NCBI GenBank assembly: GCA_021775735.1
Contig: JAJFHG010000059.1
Span: 94,376 to 158,375 of the forward strand
DNA length: 64,000 nucleotides
Direction of reading: 5' to 3'
Source: Hyphomicrobiaceae bacterium
GTDB taxonomy: Bacteria > Pseudomonadota > Alphaproteobacteria > Rhizobiales > Hyphomicrobiaceae
Shown: piece after piece, positions 47,137 through 56,024 of the stretch
How positions within the stretch are numbered: the first letter of the stretch is position 1
Layout of the letters: every line of letters starts with the position of its first letter
Translations under genes and position numbers: made by a program
The notes under the pieces: generated by a model
Seen by the model: only the letters and a program-made list of their open reading frames with translations
Told to the model about the DNA's origin: nothing
The model's database searches: none

Positions 47137-48387
47137 TTGATGAAAAACAAGAAGAATGAAGAGCAAGGATTTGACGGTGTGATTTGCATTGGTGGCGAGG
47201 ACTGGTGGTATCATAATCGCGGCCATTTTGATTTTCAGATGATGCGCCGCCTGTCTCGACGTTGGCCTGTCTTGTTCGTTAACTCACTTGGCGTGCGCAT
47301 GCCGAGTTTTTCTGATCGCTCTGTCTTTGTTGAGCGGATTGGACGCAAGATTAGGAGTCTATCCCGTGGCGTGGTTCGGGTTGAGCGGGGGTTTTATGTG
47401 TATTCGCCAATTTCTGTGCCAGGTGCGCTCGGAAGTAAGGTCTCAAACTGGGCCCTAGCCCCGCAGATCAAACTAGCAGCGCGCCGCGCTGGCATTCGCA
47501 AACCACTTCTTTGGGTGCATTGCCCGGCTGGTGTTGATCTGATTGATCAGATTGACCATGTCGGTGTTGTCATGCAGCGCACGGACCGGTTCGAAGCATT
47601 TCCGGAAGGCGATCCCGTCCGTTTGGGTCAGCAGATAGAGCAAATTCGCAAAGCGGCAGACCTGGTTGTTTATTGCGCGCCTCATGTGGCTGAAGAGGAA
47701 AAGCACAGTGCAGCGCGCCAACTCATCCTAACCCATGGTGTTGAGGCCGATGCTTTTATAACCGCTGGCCGAGTTGACTCAGATGGTCCAACAGATGTGT
47801 CGCACATTGCGCGGCCAAGAGTTGGATTCATCGGTGGCATAGATGCCCATACCTTTGATCCTGACTTGTTCCTTGACGTGGTTAAACGCGTGCCCGAAGC
47901 AGAATTTGTCTTGATTGGTGCGTGTTCGCTTCCAGAGAACTGGTGCCCACACAAAAACGTTCATATTGTTGGTCGACGTCCCTATGAATCGATTGCGCGC
48001 TATATGGCGGCGATGGACGTTTTGATTATGCCCTGGAATGACAGCGAATGGATCAAGGCCTGCAATCCCATTAAGCTGAAAGAGTATTTGGCGGTTGGTC
48101 GCCCCGTTGTGACGACAAACTTTGAGGCACTCGGGCCATGGCGCGACGTCGTGCGGGTCGCTGACGGTGGAGAGGCATTTGCTGCTGCTGTTGTGGACGC
48201 ACTGAAAGAACCCTATGACGCGTCTGGCCTGGAAGAGCGCATCCGTGCTGAGACGTGGGATCACAAAGCGACAGAGCTTGCGGACGCACTGCTTGATATG
48301 GGGCTTAGGTATGCGCCTTCGCTAGCCAAAGGCAAGGGTGCAGGCGATGTTCCAAAAGAAACTGTGAGCCAGGCTTCAGGTTCCTAG
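47137..48387 (+). CDS. Glycosyltransferase (GT-B fold)
   Basis: A 416-residue GT-B-type glycosyltransferase. The C-terminal domain is clear: RPRVGFIGGIDAHTFDPDLF, VLIGACSLPENWCPHKNVHI, and CNPIKLKEYLAVGRPVVTTN, the donor-binding helix with Glu. The N-terminal half (ICIGGEDWWYHNRGHFDFQM) is typical of a subgroup in exopolysaccharide loci. Starts TTG 47137 and ATG 47140 are adjacent. It is divergent from the GT2 gene across a CtrA-type site. The sugar is unknown. Confidence 0.83.
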   Translation: MMKNKKNEEQGFDGVICIGGEDWWYHNRGHFDFQMMRRLSRRWPVLFVNSLGVRMPSFSDRSVFVERIGRKIRSLSRGVVRVERGFYVYSPISVPGALGSKVSNWALAPQIKLAARRAGIRKPLLWVHCPAGVDLIDQIDHVGVVMQRTDRFEAFPEGDPVRLGQQIEQIRKAADLVVYCAPHVAEEEKHSAARQLILTHGVEADAFITAGRVDSDGPTDVSHIARPRVGFIGGIDAHTFDPDLFLDVVKRVPEAEFVLIGACSLPENWCPHKNVHIVGRRPYESIARYMAAMDVLIMPWNDSEWIKACNPIKLKEYLAVGRPVVTTNFEALGPWRDVVRVADGGEAFAAAVVDALKEPYDASGLEERIRAETWDHKATELADALLDMGLRYAPSLAKGKGAGDVPKETVSQASGS

Positions 48388-48466
48388 CGCGCGACCTCTA
48401 TCACATTGACCTATGCCGTGCTGATTGATGTCATTTCATGACCTAGAGCAACTCTTTTGCGTTTGA

Positions 48467-49804
48467 TTAAACGCAGTCTGGTCGTGCGCCAGCGGCCATT
48501 ACCGGTCCAACGTCTGCGCCGTAGGCGTGTTGCGCTGGTAGCGGCGTCATTGCTCTATTCTGCGCGCGGCGGCGTCTCTTGGGTTGCCGTTTGGGATCTG
48601 CAAGGGCACCTGCAAGGCCGATAAAGAAGAAGAAGAACGTGAGCGATACATTCCAAAAGTGCACTGTTGTTGCGATGAAACACAAAGCAATCAGTGAAAA
48701 CAACCAGCCGCGCGACAATCCACGCGTTAGAGCGCTTCTGTTTCTGACACCTCGCTTATTGACCGCACGGACCAAAAACGCCAGGGCGATGATAAGCAGG
48801 GCGACAGACGGCAGGCCAGAGCGCATTGCTGTCAGGAGCCAGAAGGTATCAATGGTGTCAGAGGCCATCCATGCTGGCCGCGCCCAATCCGCAAGACCAA
48901 TACCGAGCATGGGATGTTCAAAGACAGTTTTCAGACCATGCTCCCAAATTATAAGGCGGTAGAACCCTGTTGAGGAATCAAGAGTTAGCTTGGTTGCAAG
49001 GATGGTAATCGGTGAACGCGTCGCCACAAGTGAGACAGCGATGTAGGCCGCAAGTATAGCGCCAATCGTTAGCCAGACGCGGGCAGACAATCCACGTGTC
49101 AGTCGTTCCCATGTAATCAAACCGGCTTGAATGATAAGGCATAAGATGGGTGCTGAAGAGAGGCCTAAGAATGTTGCACCAGAGACAATGGCCGAGCGGC
49201 GTACGCGACCAAAGGTTCCCCGTTCCGCATACCAAAACATGGCAAGTAGGGCTGCACAGAATGTTCCATAGTGAATGGGGTGGTCAAATGTACCGTAGGC
49301 CCGTGTCAGCCCCAAGCGGGTATGAACGGATGTTGGATGATAGTAGCCGGTGAGCTTTGCCAGTAGGTCATGGGTGTAAACATGCCCAAACAGAGTTTCT
49401 GGCAACGCAATAAGAGCAGCCAAAATAATGACGCCTAAGGCGACCTTGAGCGTATTGCGTAACGTATCCACATCGCGCACCCAGGCACGGACTATGAGAT
49501 AGCTACCTGTTGTTTCAAGTGCCAGCGACCCACCGTATATGAAACCGCTCATGCCAAACCCATGGTAGGTATAGGTCGCTACGACCCAGGCGCCAAACAG
49601 AACAAATGCGCCATCGAATGCGCGAAGGCGTGTGTCCGAGCGCGTTAGTATGCGTATGACCGCAAATGGGATCAGCAGCAACAGCGCAATGCGGTGAGGA
49701 GGCAGGCGGATTTCGCCAATAAATATCGAGAATTCTGTTGGGCAGAGAAAACACACCAGCAGGAAGATTATCGGTGTTGGCGTTTTTTGGAGTGCGCGCA
49801 CCAT
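48467..49804 (-). CDS. O-antigen ligase/polymerase-type membrane protein (Wzy-like)
   Basis: A 445-residue multi-pass membrane protein (about 10-11 hydrophobic segments) of the Wzy_C/O-antigen ligase type. Its large loop contains RLGLTRAYGTFDHPIHYGTF, and further on SSTGFYRLIIWEHGLKTVFE then PMLGIGLADW, a conserved feature of the family. It would polymerise undecaprenyl-linked repeat units in the periplasm. The C-terminal ~45 residues are basic and cytoplasmic. It lies downstream of the initiating transferase across a strong hairpin. Confidence 0.83.
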   Translation of the reverse strand: MVRALQKTPTPIIFLLVCFLCPTEFSIFIGEIRLPPHRIALLLLIPFAVIRILTRSDTRLRAFDGAFVLFGAWVVATYTYHGFGMSGFIYGGSLALETTGSYLIVRAWVRDVDTLRNTLKVALGVIILAALIALPETLFGHVYTHDLLAKLTGYYHPTSVHTRLGLTRAYGTFDHPIHYGTFCAALLAMFWYAERGTFGRVRRSAIVSGATFLGLSSAPILCLIIQAGLITWERLTRGLSARVWLTIGAILAAYIAVSLVATRSPITILATKLTLDSSTGFYRLIIWEHGLKTVFEHPMLGIGLADWARPAWMASDTIDTFWLLTAMRSGLPSVALLIIALAFLVRAVNKRGVRNRSALTRGLSRGWLFSLIALCFIATTVHFWNVSLTFFFFFIGLAGALADPKRQPKRRRRAQNRAMTPLPAQHAYGADVGPVMAAGARPDCV

Positions 49805-49829
49805 TGTTTTACTTCACCGTTTTGGTGCA

Positions 49830-49854
49830 ACCAGCGGGCGCAACGCCCGCTGGT
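49830..49854. repeat. Perfect 11-bp inverted repeat between sugar transferase and Wzy-like genes
   Basis: ACCAGCGGGCG (49830-49840), loop CAA, CGCCCGCTGGT (49844-49854). It lies in the 60-base gap, 26 bases before the polymerase ATG on the minus strand. No T-run follows on either strand, so an RNA-stability or attenuation hairpin is likelier than an intrinsic terminator. Confidence 0.65.
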
Positions 49855-49864
49855 GCAATCTCTT

Positions 49865-51343
49865 CTAGTGGGCGTTGGCGCCGCGAATAACGGCCCATAC
49901 CGTCCGGCACAAGATTTTGAGGTCGAGTGCGATGGACCAGTTTTTGATGTAGTCCAGATCAGCACCAACACGGGCTTCAACGTGTTCTGTTGAAGAAATT
50001 TTGCCGCGCAAACCTTTGACTTGGGCAAGTCCTGTCATGCCTGGCTTAACCTGATGTCGGTTGGCATAGGCTGTCAGCATTTCTCCAAATTGCTCGTCGT
50101 GCGCAAGTGCGTGTGGGCGAGGACCAACAAGACACATTTCACCGCCCAAAACGTTGAGGAGCTGGGGAATCTCATCAAGGCTTGTGCGACGTAGAAACTT
50201 GCCTACGCGTGTCACACGTGGATCTGTCTTTTCAGTTTGTGGCACATCCTCACCATCTTCCATGACGTGCATCGTGCGGAACTTAAGCATCTCAAAGACA
50301 CGCTTGTTGAGACCACTACGACGTTGCCGGAAGATAACCGGACCGTTGCTGTCCAATTTGATCGCTGCTGCGATGATGGCGAACAAAGGCAAGGCAGCTA
50401 TAAGAAGGGCTGTTGATAGAACAACATCTTCAACACGCTTTACGATTGGTGCCCAATCAGTAAGCGGTTTTTGCTTCACGTCGAGCATACCAACCGTACC
50501 AATGTTTGATACGTTGTGCGCAGGACCCTGCTCGACCAAGTCAGATGCCATGTGGGTTACGATATGAATGCTCACAGGGAGACGCTCAAGTTTTTTTGCG
50601 ACGTAAGAAATGCGGTTATCAGCCGATTGAGGTAACGCAATAATGATCTTGTCGATGCTTTCATTGCGGCACGTCTCGATGAGGTCATCTAGCTTGCCGT
50701 CGACTTCGAGGCCTTCCGGGTTAATCCGGTCTGTTCCAGCGCGGTCATCATAGACACCCGCAAACCGAACACCTGATTCTGGATTTTTCAGATGGTCATA
50801 GACCCTGCGTGCAATTTGACCGGCACCAAAAACAGCGACGCGCTCGTCAAAACGACCTGCGGCAGTCATCCGTTGCAGTACGGGGTGAGCGACGCTGCGA
50901 ACGAGAAGTGTCATAGTGTAGGCGCCAGACACAGCGACCAGGAACCAGATCCACAAATGTCCTTCTTGCACAGCGTGCGGCATGCCCACGCCTAACAAAA
51001 CAACAAACGCGAATAATACAGCAGCAAGCAGACGCCCTGGATTAATTGGGAAATCGTGCATGCGTGTGGTGTCATACATGTCCCACGATTTAAGCGTGAA
51101 GAACGCGATGACCGAAGCAGCAAAACTGGTTTGCAAAAGCAAATTCCAATCTGCGACCAGGTTTCCTGCATTGCGATAGATTAATGCTGGTAGTAGTCCG
51201 CCCATAAAGATGGCGGCTAAATCTGCAAAGCTGATAATATCAGCAACAACTTGACGTGAGAGGCCAGCTTTGGTTGTTCGTTTTGGTGCCACTTCGACCG
51301 ATTGGCCAACCCCTGACACTTCACTTGCTTGTGTGCTCGACAT
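49865..51343 (-). CDS. Undecaprenyl-phosphate sugar phosphotransferase (WcaJ/ExoY-like)
   Basis: A 492-residue polyprenyl-phosphate hexose-1-phosphate transferase that starts a repeat unit on undecaprenyl phosphate. There are four N-terminal membrane helices, a CoA-binding-like Rossmann domain (RVAVFGAGQIARRVYDHL), a fifth hydrophobic segment and the C-terminal catalytic domain (GPVIFRQRRSGLNKRVFEML, TSLDEIPQLLNVLGGEMCLV, VKPGMTGLAQVKG). Full-length WcaJ architecture is present. The sugar is probably glucose or galactose, but the sequence does not decide this. Confidence 0.92.
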   Translation of the reverse strand: MSSTQASEVSGVGQSVEVAPKRTTKAGLSRQVVADIISFADLAAIFMGGLLPALIYRNAGNLVADWNLLLQTSFAASVIAFFTLKSWDMYDTTRMHDFPINPGRLLAAVLFAFVVLLGVGMPHAVQEGHLWIWFLVAVSGAYTMTLLVRSVAHPVLQRMTAAGRFDERVAVFGAGQIARRVYDHLKNPESGVRFAGVYDDRAGTDRINPEGLEVDGKLDDLIETCRNESIDKIIIALPQSADNRISYVAKKLERLPVSIHIVTHMASDLVEQGPAHNVSNIGTVGMLDVKQKPLTDWAPIVKRVEDVVLSTALLIAALPLFAIIAAAIKLDSNGPVIFRQRRSGLNKRVFEMLKFRTMHVMEDGEDVPQTEKTDPRVTRVGKFLRRTSLDEIPQLLNVLGGEMCLVGPRPHALAHDEQFGEMLTAYANRHQVKPGMTGLAQVKGLRGKISSTEHVEARVGADLDYIKNWSIALDLKILCRTVWAVIRGANAH

Positions 51344-51427
51344 TTACGGACCCTTACCTACCTGTACAATTTTGACACGACCCTGAAATATAAAGATCAC
51401 CTTACCTAACAACCCTAAATTTTAGAT

Positions 51428-53647
51428 TTATGCGGCGAGCTTTCGTTGCGTGCTTTCATGCACATTTTGCTGTGTCGAAAAACCTAAGCTGTCTTCCAGG
51501 GCACTTGGTGAGATTTGATTAACCACAACGCCAGCAACTTTTTCTTGGTTGGGGCCAAGTAAACGCAGTGCACGCTTCGCGAGTTGTTTTGGTGTCTTGC
51601 GCCACGTGATTGAGAACACAATTTGATCTGCATAATCAGCAAGAACGCGACCATCGATCACCGGCAGGAGTGGTGGTGTATCGATAATGATGGTGTCAAA
51701 TTGAGTTTTGAGATGTGCAAGGACGTGCGCCATATGTGATGAGGCCAAAAGCTCGGGGCTTGCTGGTTCGAGTGGTGATGGTCCCATGGCTGGCATGAAG
51801 TGCAAGCCCGTAGATTGATCACGCAATATGGCATGATCAGGCGATGTACCATGCCATAGAACTTCCAGCAGTCCGCTATTGCGTTGTGCCGCTAAGCGGC
51901 GCGTAAGAGATGCTCGTCTCAAATCGCCATCAATGAGCAGTACGCGTTTGTTCGTAAGCGCATAATGATGGGCGATATTTGATGCAATGGTTTCTGTGCC
52001 TTCTTCAGGCAAACTTGAAGCAATAGCAATTACGCTCGCACGATTGTGGGTTCGCCGGACATCCAATTCACGGCGAATGTTGCGAATGGCTTCGGAGTAG
52101 CTGCTGCGCGGTTCGGCAATAATCATTCTCAGCGCATGTGTTGGATTGAAGCCTGGTCCGGAACGATCATCAATCGCCGGAATTGATGACAAGTGTGAGA
52201 TATCAAAGAAGCGTTCAGCGTCTTCTGGACGGCTGATACCTGAAGTAATAAATTCAAGGGCAAGAACGAGCATCAGGCTAAGGCCAAGAGCGCCAATAAA
52301 TCCGATAATCACAAAGCGTTTATGGTTTGGCCCACTCGGCTGTAGTGCAATATTGGCGCGTTCCACGATGCGCACGTCTGGCAGCTGAAGGTTCTGTGTT
52401 TCCGCCGTTGATTTGTAGCGGGTCAGCAGCGATTCATAGACTTGGCGCGTGTTTTGAGCTCGGCGCTTAAGTTCAGACAGTTCGACGGAAACTTCATTCG
52501 TTGCAGATTGCTGAGATTTGAGTTCGGTTAGGTCCGCTTGAAGTTGTTTTTCTCGTCCGCGTGCAACATCGTACTCATTTCTCACGTTTGAGACGAGACG
52601 ATTGACTTCACCGTCAAGCTGCCGTTGAGCTTCACGCACATCGGCAATGCTTTGTTGCATGTCTGGATGACGTGCCCCGTATTTGGTCGCGAGTTCTGCA
52701 CGTCGACGACGCGCTTTGGCCAACTCGTCCTTCATCCGTGTGATGGTGTTGCTTTGTAGAACGTCGGCTAAGTCACCGTTGTCGCGACCTGAATTCAGGA
52801 CGTTTTGAGCCTGCTCATATTTTGCGCGCGCCGCGGCGGTTGCATTGCGTGCATTTACCGTTTGCTCCATGAGCCGAGCCAATTCGCTTCGGCCAAGACG
52901 CAGGTTGCCGTCTTCAAATATTTGATTCCGAGCCTTGAAGCGCTCAACATCGGTTTCGGCTTTCGCCAATTCCGTGCGAAGGGCATTGAGCTTCTTTTCC
53001 AACAGGTCTGATGCCAGACCCGCTGCACTTTGCTTCGATTGAATCTGATCGCGTAAATAGACATCGGCCAGAGTATTGGCGATTTTGGCAGCTTTTTCAG
53101 GGCCGCGCGAATATGCCTTGATCTCAATCAGAAGCGTATTCCGCAGGCGACGGATTGCGAGTTGATCGTTGAGGTTTGCAACAACGAAATCGCGTTGAGG
53201 GCCACCTGGTTGCTCACGCTTGCTTGCCAGAAGATCTTCAACCGTTGTAGGGCGCGCGTTCGTCTGCGTTTTTTTGCTAGCGTTATAGCCTTTATAGCCG
53301 CCAAACTCTGGATCAGCGCGCAAGTTCAAAGCGCTGATCACTTTCAGCAAAAGTGGCTTTGAGCGAATAAGCTGTACTTCACTTTCGATGCTGGCATGGT
53401 CGCCTCGCATGTCGGAAAAAACACTATCGACATTGGTGATAGATTTCTGTCGTGGATCGACTTGGACGACAGAATAGGCTTCGTAGTAATTTTGCAAAGT
53501 GTATGCGTAAACGGTCGCGATCCCAGTGCCAATCGCTGTCAAAACAGCAATGAGAACCAGACGACGACGAACAGCCGAAAGAGCGCGCTCAATCAATGCA
53601 GAGCTTGCCCCTTCGTCTTCTTCGTAGTCATCGTAGTCTTGGATCAT
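51428..53647 (-). CDS. Wzc-like polysaccharide co-polymerase with degenerate tyrosine-kinase domain
   Basis: A 739-residue PCP-2a-type inner-membrane protein controlling polysaccharide chain length and export. The Wzz domain has a first membrane helix at about residues 28-50, a long periplasmic coiled coil and a second helix (RFVIIGFIGALGLSLMLVLA). The cytoplasmic ATPase domain keeps VLLIDGDLRRASLTRRL (Walker A') and FDTIIIDTPPLLPV (Walker B). Walker A, however, reads LPEEGTETIA, with Thr551 in place of the catalytic Lys, and the C-terminus has no tyrosines. The frame is open to 53869; I chose the ATG at 53647 (AAAGGCG upstream), just after the beta-barrel gene. Confidence 0.85.
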   Translation of the reverse strand: MIQDYDDYEEDEGASSALIERALSAVRRRLVLIAVLTAIGTGIATVYAYTLQNYYEAYSVVQVDPRQKSITNVDSVFSDMRGDHASIESEVQLIRSKPLLLKVISALNLRADPEFGGYKGYNASKKTQTNARPTTVEDLLASKREQPGGPQRDFVVANLNDQLAIRRLRNTLLIEIKAYSRGPEKAAKIANTLADVYLRDQIQSKQSAAGLASDLLEKKLNALRTELAKAETDVERFKARNQIFEDGNLRLGRSELARLMEQTVNARNATAAARAKYEQAQNVLNSGRDNGDLADVLQSNTITRMKDELAKARRRRAELATKYGARHPDMQQSIADVREAQRQLDGEVNRLVSNVRNEYDVARGREKQLQADLTELKSQQSATNEVSVELSELKRRAQNTRQVYESLLTRYKSTAETQNLQLPDVRIVERANIALQPSGPNHKRFVIIGFIGALGLSLMLVLALEFITSGISRPEDAERFFDISHLSSIPAIDDRSGPGFNPTHALRMIIAEPRSSYSEAIRNIRRELDVRRTHNRASVIAIASSLPEEGTETIASNIAHHYALTNKRVLLIDGDLRRASLTRRLAAQRNSGLLEVLWHGTSPDHAILRDQSTGLHFMPAMGPSPLEPASPELLASSHMAHVLAHLKTQFDTIIIDTPPLLPVIDGRVLADYADQIVFSITWRKTPKQLAKRALRLLGPNQEKVAGVVVNQISPSALEDSLGFSTQQNVHESTQRKLAA

Positions 53648-53657
53648 CGTGACGCCT

Positions 53658-55037
53658 TTAGAATTGCAACTTTGCACCAACCGTGAACCGGTTGTTGGTT
53701 GCATCGAAGTTTGGATCGTTTGAATTGCGCTGGATGTATTGATAGCCAGCGCTGAAATGCATGTTTTTGGAATAGAGGTATTGAACGCCAAGACCCGCAG
53801 AGATTGTGTCGTCTTCGCGATTGCTCGAGGTGAATTCGCTATTGTCGTAGCCAATGCCCGCGCGACCAATCACATTGTGGTAGATTTCATAATCGAGCTC
53901 AGCGCCAACACCTGTCGTGATGTAGCTGCCGCCGTTCGCGTCAGGGCTATCGGAAATATTACGTTCTGCTTTGCCACGTACCGTCATCTTCCGTGTCGGC
54001 AACCATTCCACTTTGCCGCCAAAGACTGAAGTCGAAATGGCTTCTTTATCCGCTGCATCAAAGTCGCGTACGCCATAGCCAGCCATGAACTCAAATTTGA
54101 GCAATGAACTTGCTTCTAAGGCAATGCCAGCGCGGACATCAACGTGGTTGCCGTCAAAGTCTTGGACGCCAACACCTTTGTTCTCAAGGCGATTGCCGCT
54201 GACGCTGCCAAGAACTTCAAAGCCTGGTGAGATGCGATAACCCATCAACAGCCGCGCGCCGATGGCATCGAGGTCACGATGGTCCTGGTCGAGCTTTGAA
54301 CCGTCCACAGCTTTGACGTCTTGATAATCCCAACGCTCAACCCGCCCGCTCAACGTTCCATAGAGACGGCCAACGTCACGGGTGATGCCTGCGCTCACAC
54401 GGTGATGGAACACAGGGATCGGTTCAGCGGCATTAAATGGTGCCGTTTGCCCGCCGCGTTCTTCATGGGACAAGCCCGTGATCAAACTTGCAGACAGCGT
54501 GTGCGCGTGATCGAAGTGCAATGCACCACGTAAATTGGCGTTATAGTCTTCATGGTTTTGGTCGCTGTTGTCCATGAAGGTTACGATGCGACCGCTCAAC
54601 GAGAAGTCGAGCTGATGACGTGGCATGTCAGAGCGTATTCTCACCGACGGGGCGATCACAGTTCTAAGATCAGACTGCTTGTTGTTGTCCGATCTAAAAA
54701 TATTATCATCGTAGGTAGATGTTGCCGATAGAGACGGAAATACAAACGATTGACCGACGTGAAGCCCGTCCGGCGCTGCAAACTTGCGGTTTTCGTCGTC
54801 AACCGCTGTCGCACCACGTTGCTTTTGGATGTAGTAGTCTTTGTTGCGTTCGCGCCGCGCAATCGTTTCGGTAATCAATTCCGAATAGGGATCATAACCC
54901 GACCCTTGGGTCAGATTGACCTGACTGAAAGCAGGGGTTGCTGACAGCACCGTCAGGCCAGCAGCACTTACCACGACGCCCAGCAGAGCTGGGGCGGGAC
55001 GCGTCATCAATGCGCGGTATGTGGCTAGAGTTGTCAT
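53658..55037 (-). CDS. Outer membrane beta-barrel protein of the polysaccharide locus
   Basis: A 459-residue outer-membrane protein. It has a signal peptide (ending TPAFSQ, about residue 39), a short periplasmic stretch and many alternating amphipathic strands (LDFSLSGRIVTFMDN, KFEFMAGYGVRDFDAAD, HFSAGYQYIQRNSND). The C-terminus RFTVGAKLQF ends in Phe, the BAM signature. It resembles the BBP2-type beta-barrel family found in exopolysaccharide operons. It lies between the Wza-like and Wzc-like genes, so a role in polysaccharide exit is plausible but inferred. Confidence 0.8.
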   Translation of the reverse strand: MTTLATYRALMTRPAPALLGVVVSAAGLTVLSATPAFSQVNLTQGSGYDPYSELITETIARRERNKDYYIQKQRGATAVDDENRKFAAPDGLHVGQSFVFPSLSATSTYDDNIFRSDNNKQSDLRTVIAPSVRIRSDMPRHQLDFSLSGRIVTFMDNSDQNHEDYNANLRGALHFDHAHTLSASLITGLSHEERGGQTAPFNAAEPIPVFHHRVSAGITRDVGRLYGTLSGRVERWDYQDVKAVDGSKLDQDHRDLDAIGARLLMGYRISPGFEVLGSVSGNRLENKGVGVQDFDGNHVDVRAGIALEASSLLKFEFMAGYGVRDFDAADKEAISTSVFGGKVEWLPTRKMTVRGKAERNISDSPDANGGSYITTGVGAELDYEIYHNVIGRAGIGYDNSEFTSSNREDDTISAGLGVQYLYSKNMHFSAGYQYIQRNSNDPNFDATNNRFTVGAKLQF

Positions 55038-55056
55038 CTACTGTGTGTGAGTCCTG

Positions 55057-55662
55057 CTAGAAGAAGCGCTCTGGAATACGGATGTTATCGCCAGGAAGTA
55101 CGGGCATGTTGGTTGGCATGGTGATGCGATAGGGCGGGTGGCCGTCGCGTTCGAGGAACAGATAATTTTTGTTGGCGCGGTAGGTGTAGCCACCGGCAGT
55201 TGCGATCAGGTCGCGCATGCGCACACCGGTGCGGTATGGGAACTCGCCGCCGGTTTTTACTTCGCCGTGCACATAGATGGGGCGATAGTTCAGGACCTCG
55301 ACGGTCACCTTCGGATTTTTCAGGTATCCATTTGATAGTTTGGCGACAACGGTGCGGCGAAACTCAGAGACCGTTCGGCCCTTAGCTGGCACATCGCCAA
55401 TCAACGCAATGTCGACGGTGCCTAGTGTTCCGACTTCAGTGTCGCCAGAGAGGTTGGTTTCACCAAACACAGCGACGCGTAATTTATCACCGATGCTTAG
55501 TCTATAGACCCGGGATAGGTTTTTGGCTTCAGAGGTTGCATAACTTGGCGCGGGCACACCTGTGCCGTCCGCACAGCCATTGAGGAACAGTGTTGATAGT
55601 AGCAACAGACCAAGTCTGCTTAGACCAAGTCTGCTTATGTGTGCACGGGACGAAAAACGCAT
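55057..55662 (-). CDS. Polysaccharide export lipoprotein (Wza/ExoF type)
   Basis: A 201-residue periplasmic/outer-membrane export protein. The type II signal peptide ends LFLNGC (Cys at about residue 29). A Poly_export domain begins YRLSIGDKLRVAVFGE, then VDIALIGDVPAKGRTVSEFR, and an SLBB domain follows (PIYVHGEVKTGGEFPYRTGV). Lacking the large C-terminal domain of E. coli Wza, it is of the short alphaproteobacterial type. The signal peptide contains a perfect 15-bp tandem duplication. It heads the minus-strand export operon. Confidence 0.9.
   Translation of the reverse strand: MRFSSRAHISRLGLSRLGLLLLSTLFLNGCADGTGVPAPSYATSEAKNLSRVYRLSIGDKLRVAVFGETNLSGDTEVGTLGTVDIALIGDVPAKGRTVSEFRRTVVAKLSNGYLKNPKVTVEVLNYRPIYVHGEVKTGGEFPYRTGVRMRDLIATAGGYTYRANKNYLFLERDGHPPYRITMPTNMPVLPGDNIRIPERFF
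55607..55636. repeat. Perfect 15-bp tandem duplication inside the Wza-like signal peptide
   Basis: AGACCAAGTCTGCTT occurs at 55607-55621 and again at 55622-55636. In the gene's minus frame it gives the repeated SRLGL in SRLGLSRLGLLLL. Length is a multiple of three, so copy-number change would lengthen the leader without a frameshift. Confidence 0.9.
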
Positions 55663-56024
55663 AACACCTGCCGTGTTTTAATTTAACGATATTGTTAAAG
55701 CGAGGGACTTCCCGCTTCAGTTTTGATGACAGAAAACACGGACTTACGTAAATTTGGCGCTAACACGACCAATAAAATAGTTCGCAATGAGGTGTCTGAG
55801 AGTGTTGCAAAACCAAACACTTTTCGAGCCCGGCCGCTATCGCTTGCGGTGCAATTTATTGCGCGCTCATAACCATTCTAAACAGAGTGATAAGGTTTTA
55901 GCGTCGAGTGCTTCAAACCGAAACAAGATTTAGGAAGGTGCTATCTTCTTGTGCCTATGCTGGGCAAATGAGCTTGTTCAAAGATTTGAGGTTTCGTGGT
56001 GAATAAGCAGTAAATTTATGAGCT
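55663..56024. other. Upstream region of the export operon; no gene
   Basis: These 362 bases carry no recognisable gene and presumably hold the promoter of the Wza-like gene. Only the palindrome at 55682-55699 stands out. An imperfect hairpin (AGCGAGGGA/TCCCGCT) lies next to it. Confidence 0.5.
55682..55699. promoter_or_regulatory. Near-perfect palindrome in the export operon promoter
   Basis: TTTAAC-GATATT-GTTAAA is a palindrome with one mismatched pair, 20-37 bases upstream of the Wza-like ATG, where a repressor or activator would act. The TTAA halves are 8 bases apart, one too many for the CtrA consensus. The binding protein is unknown. Confidence 0.45.

Noticed and set aside
53648..53869. 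74-codon upstream extension of the Wzc-like gene
   Set aside because: It overlaps the end of the beta-barrel gene on the same strand and lacks Wzz features; the ATG at 53647 has a good ribosome-binding site and the expected N-terminus.
55682..55699. CtrA site call for the palindrome before the Wza-like gene
   Set aside because: The TTAA halves are 8 bases apart rather than 7, so it is listed only as an unknown palindrome.
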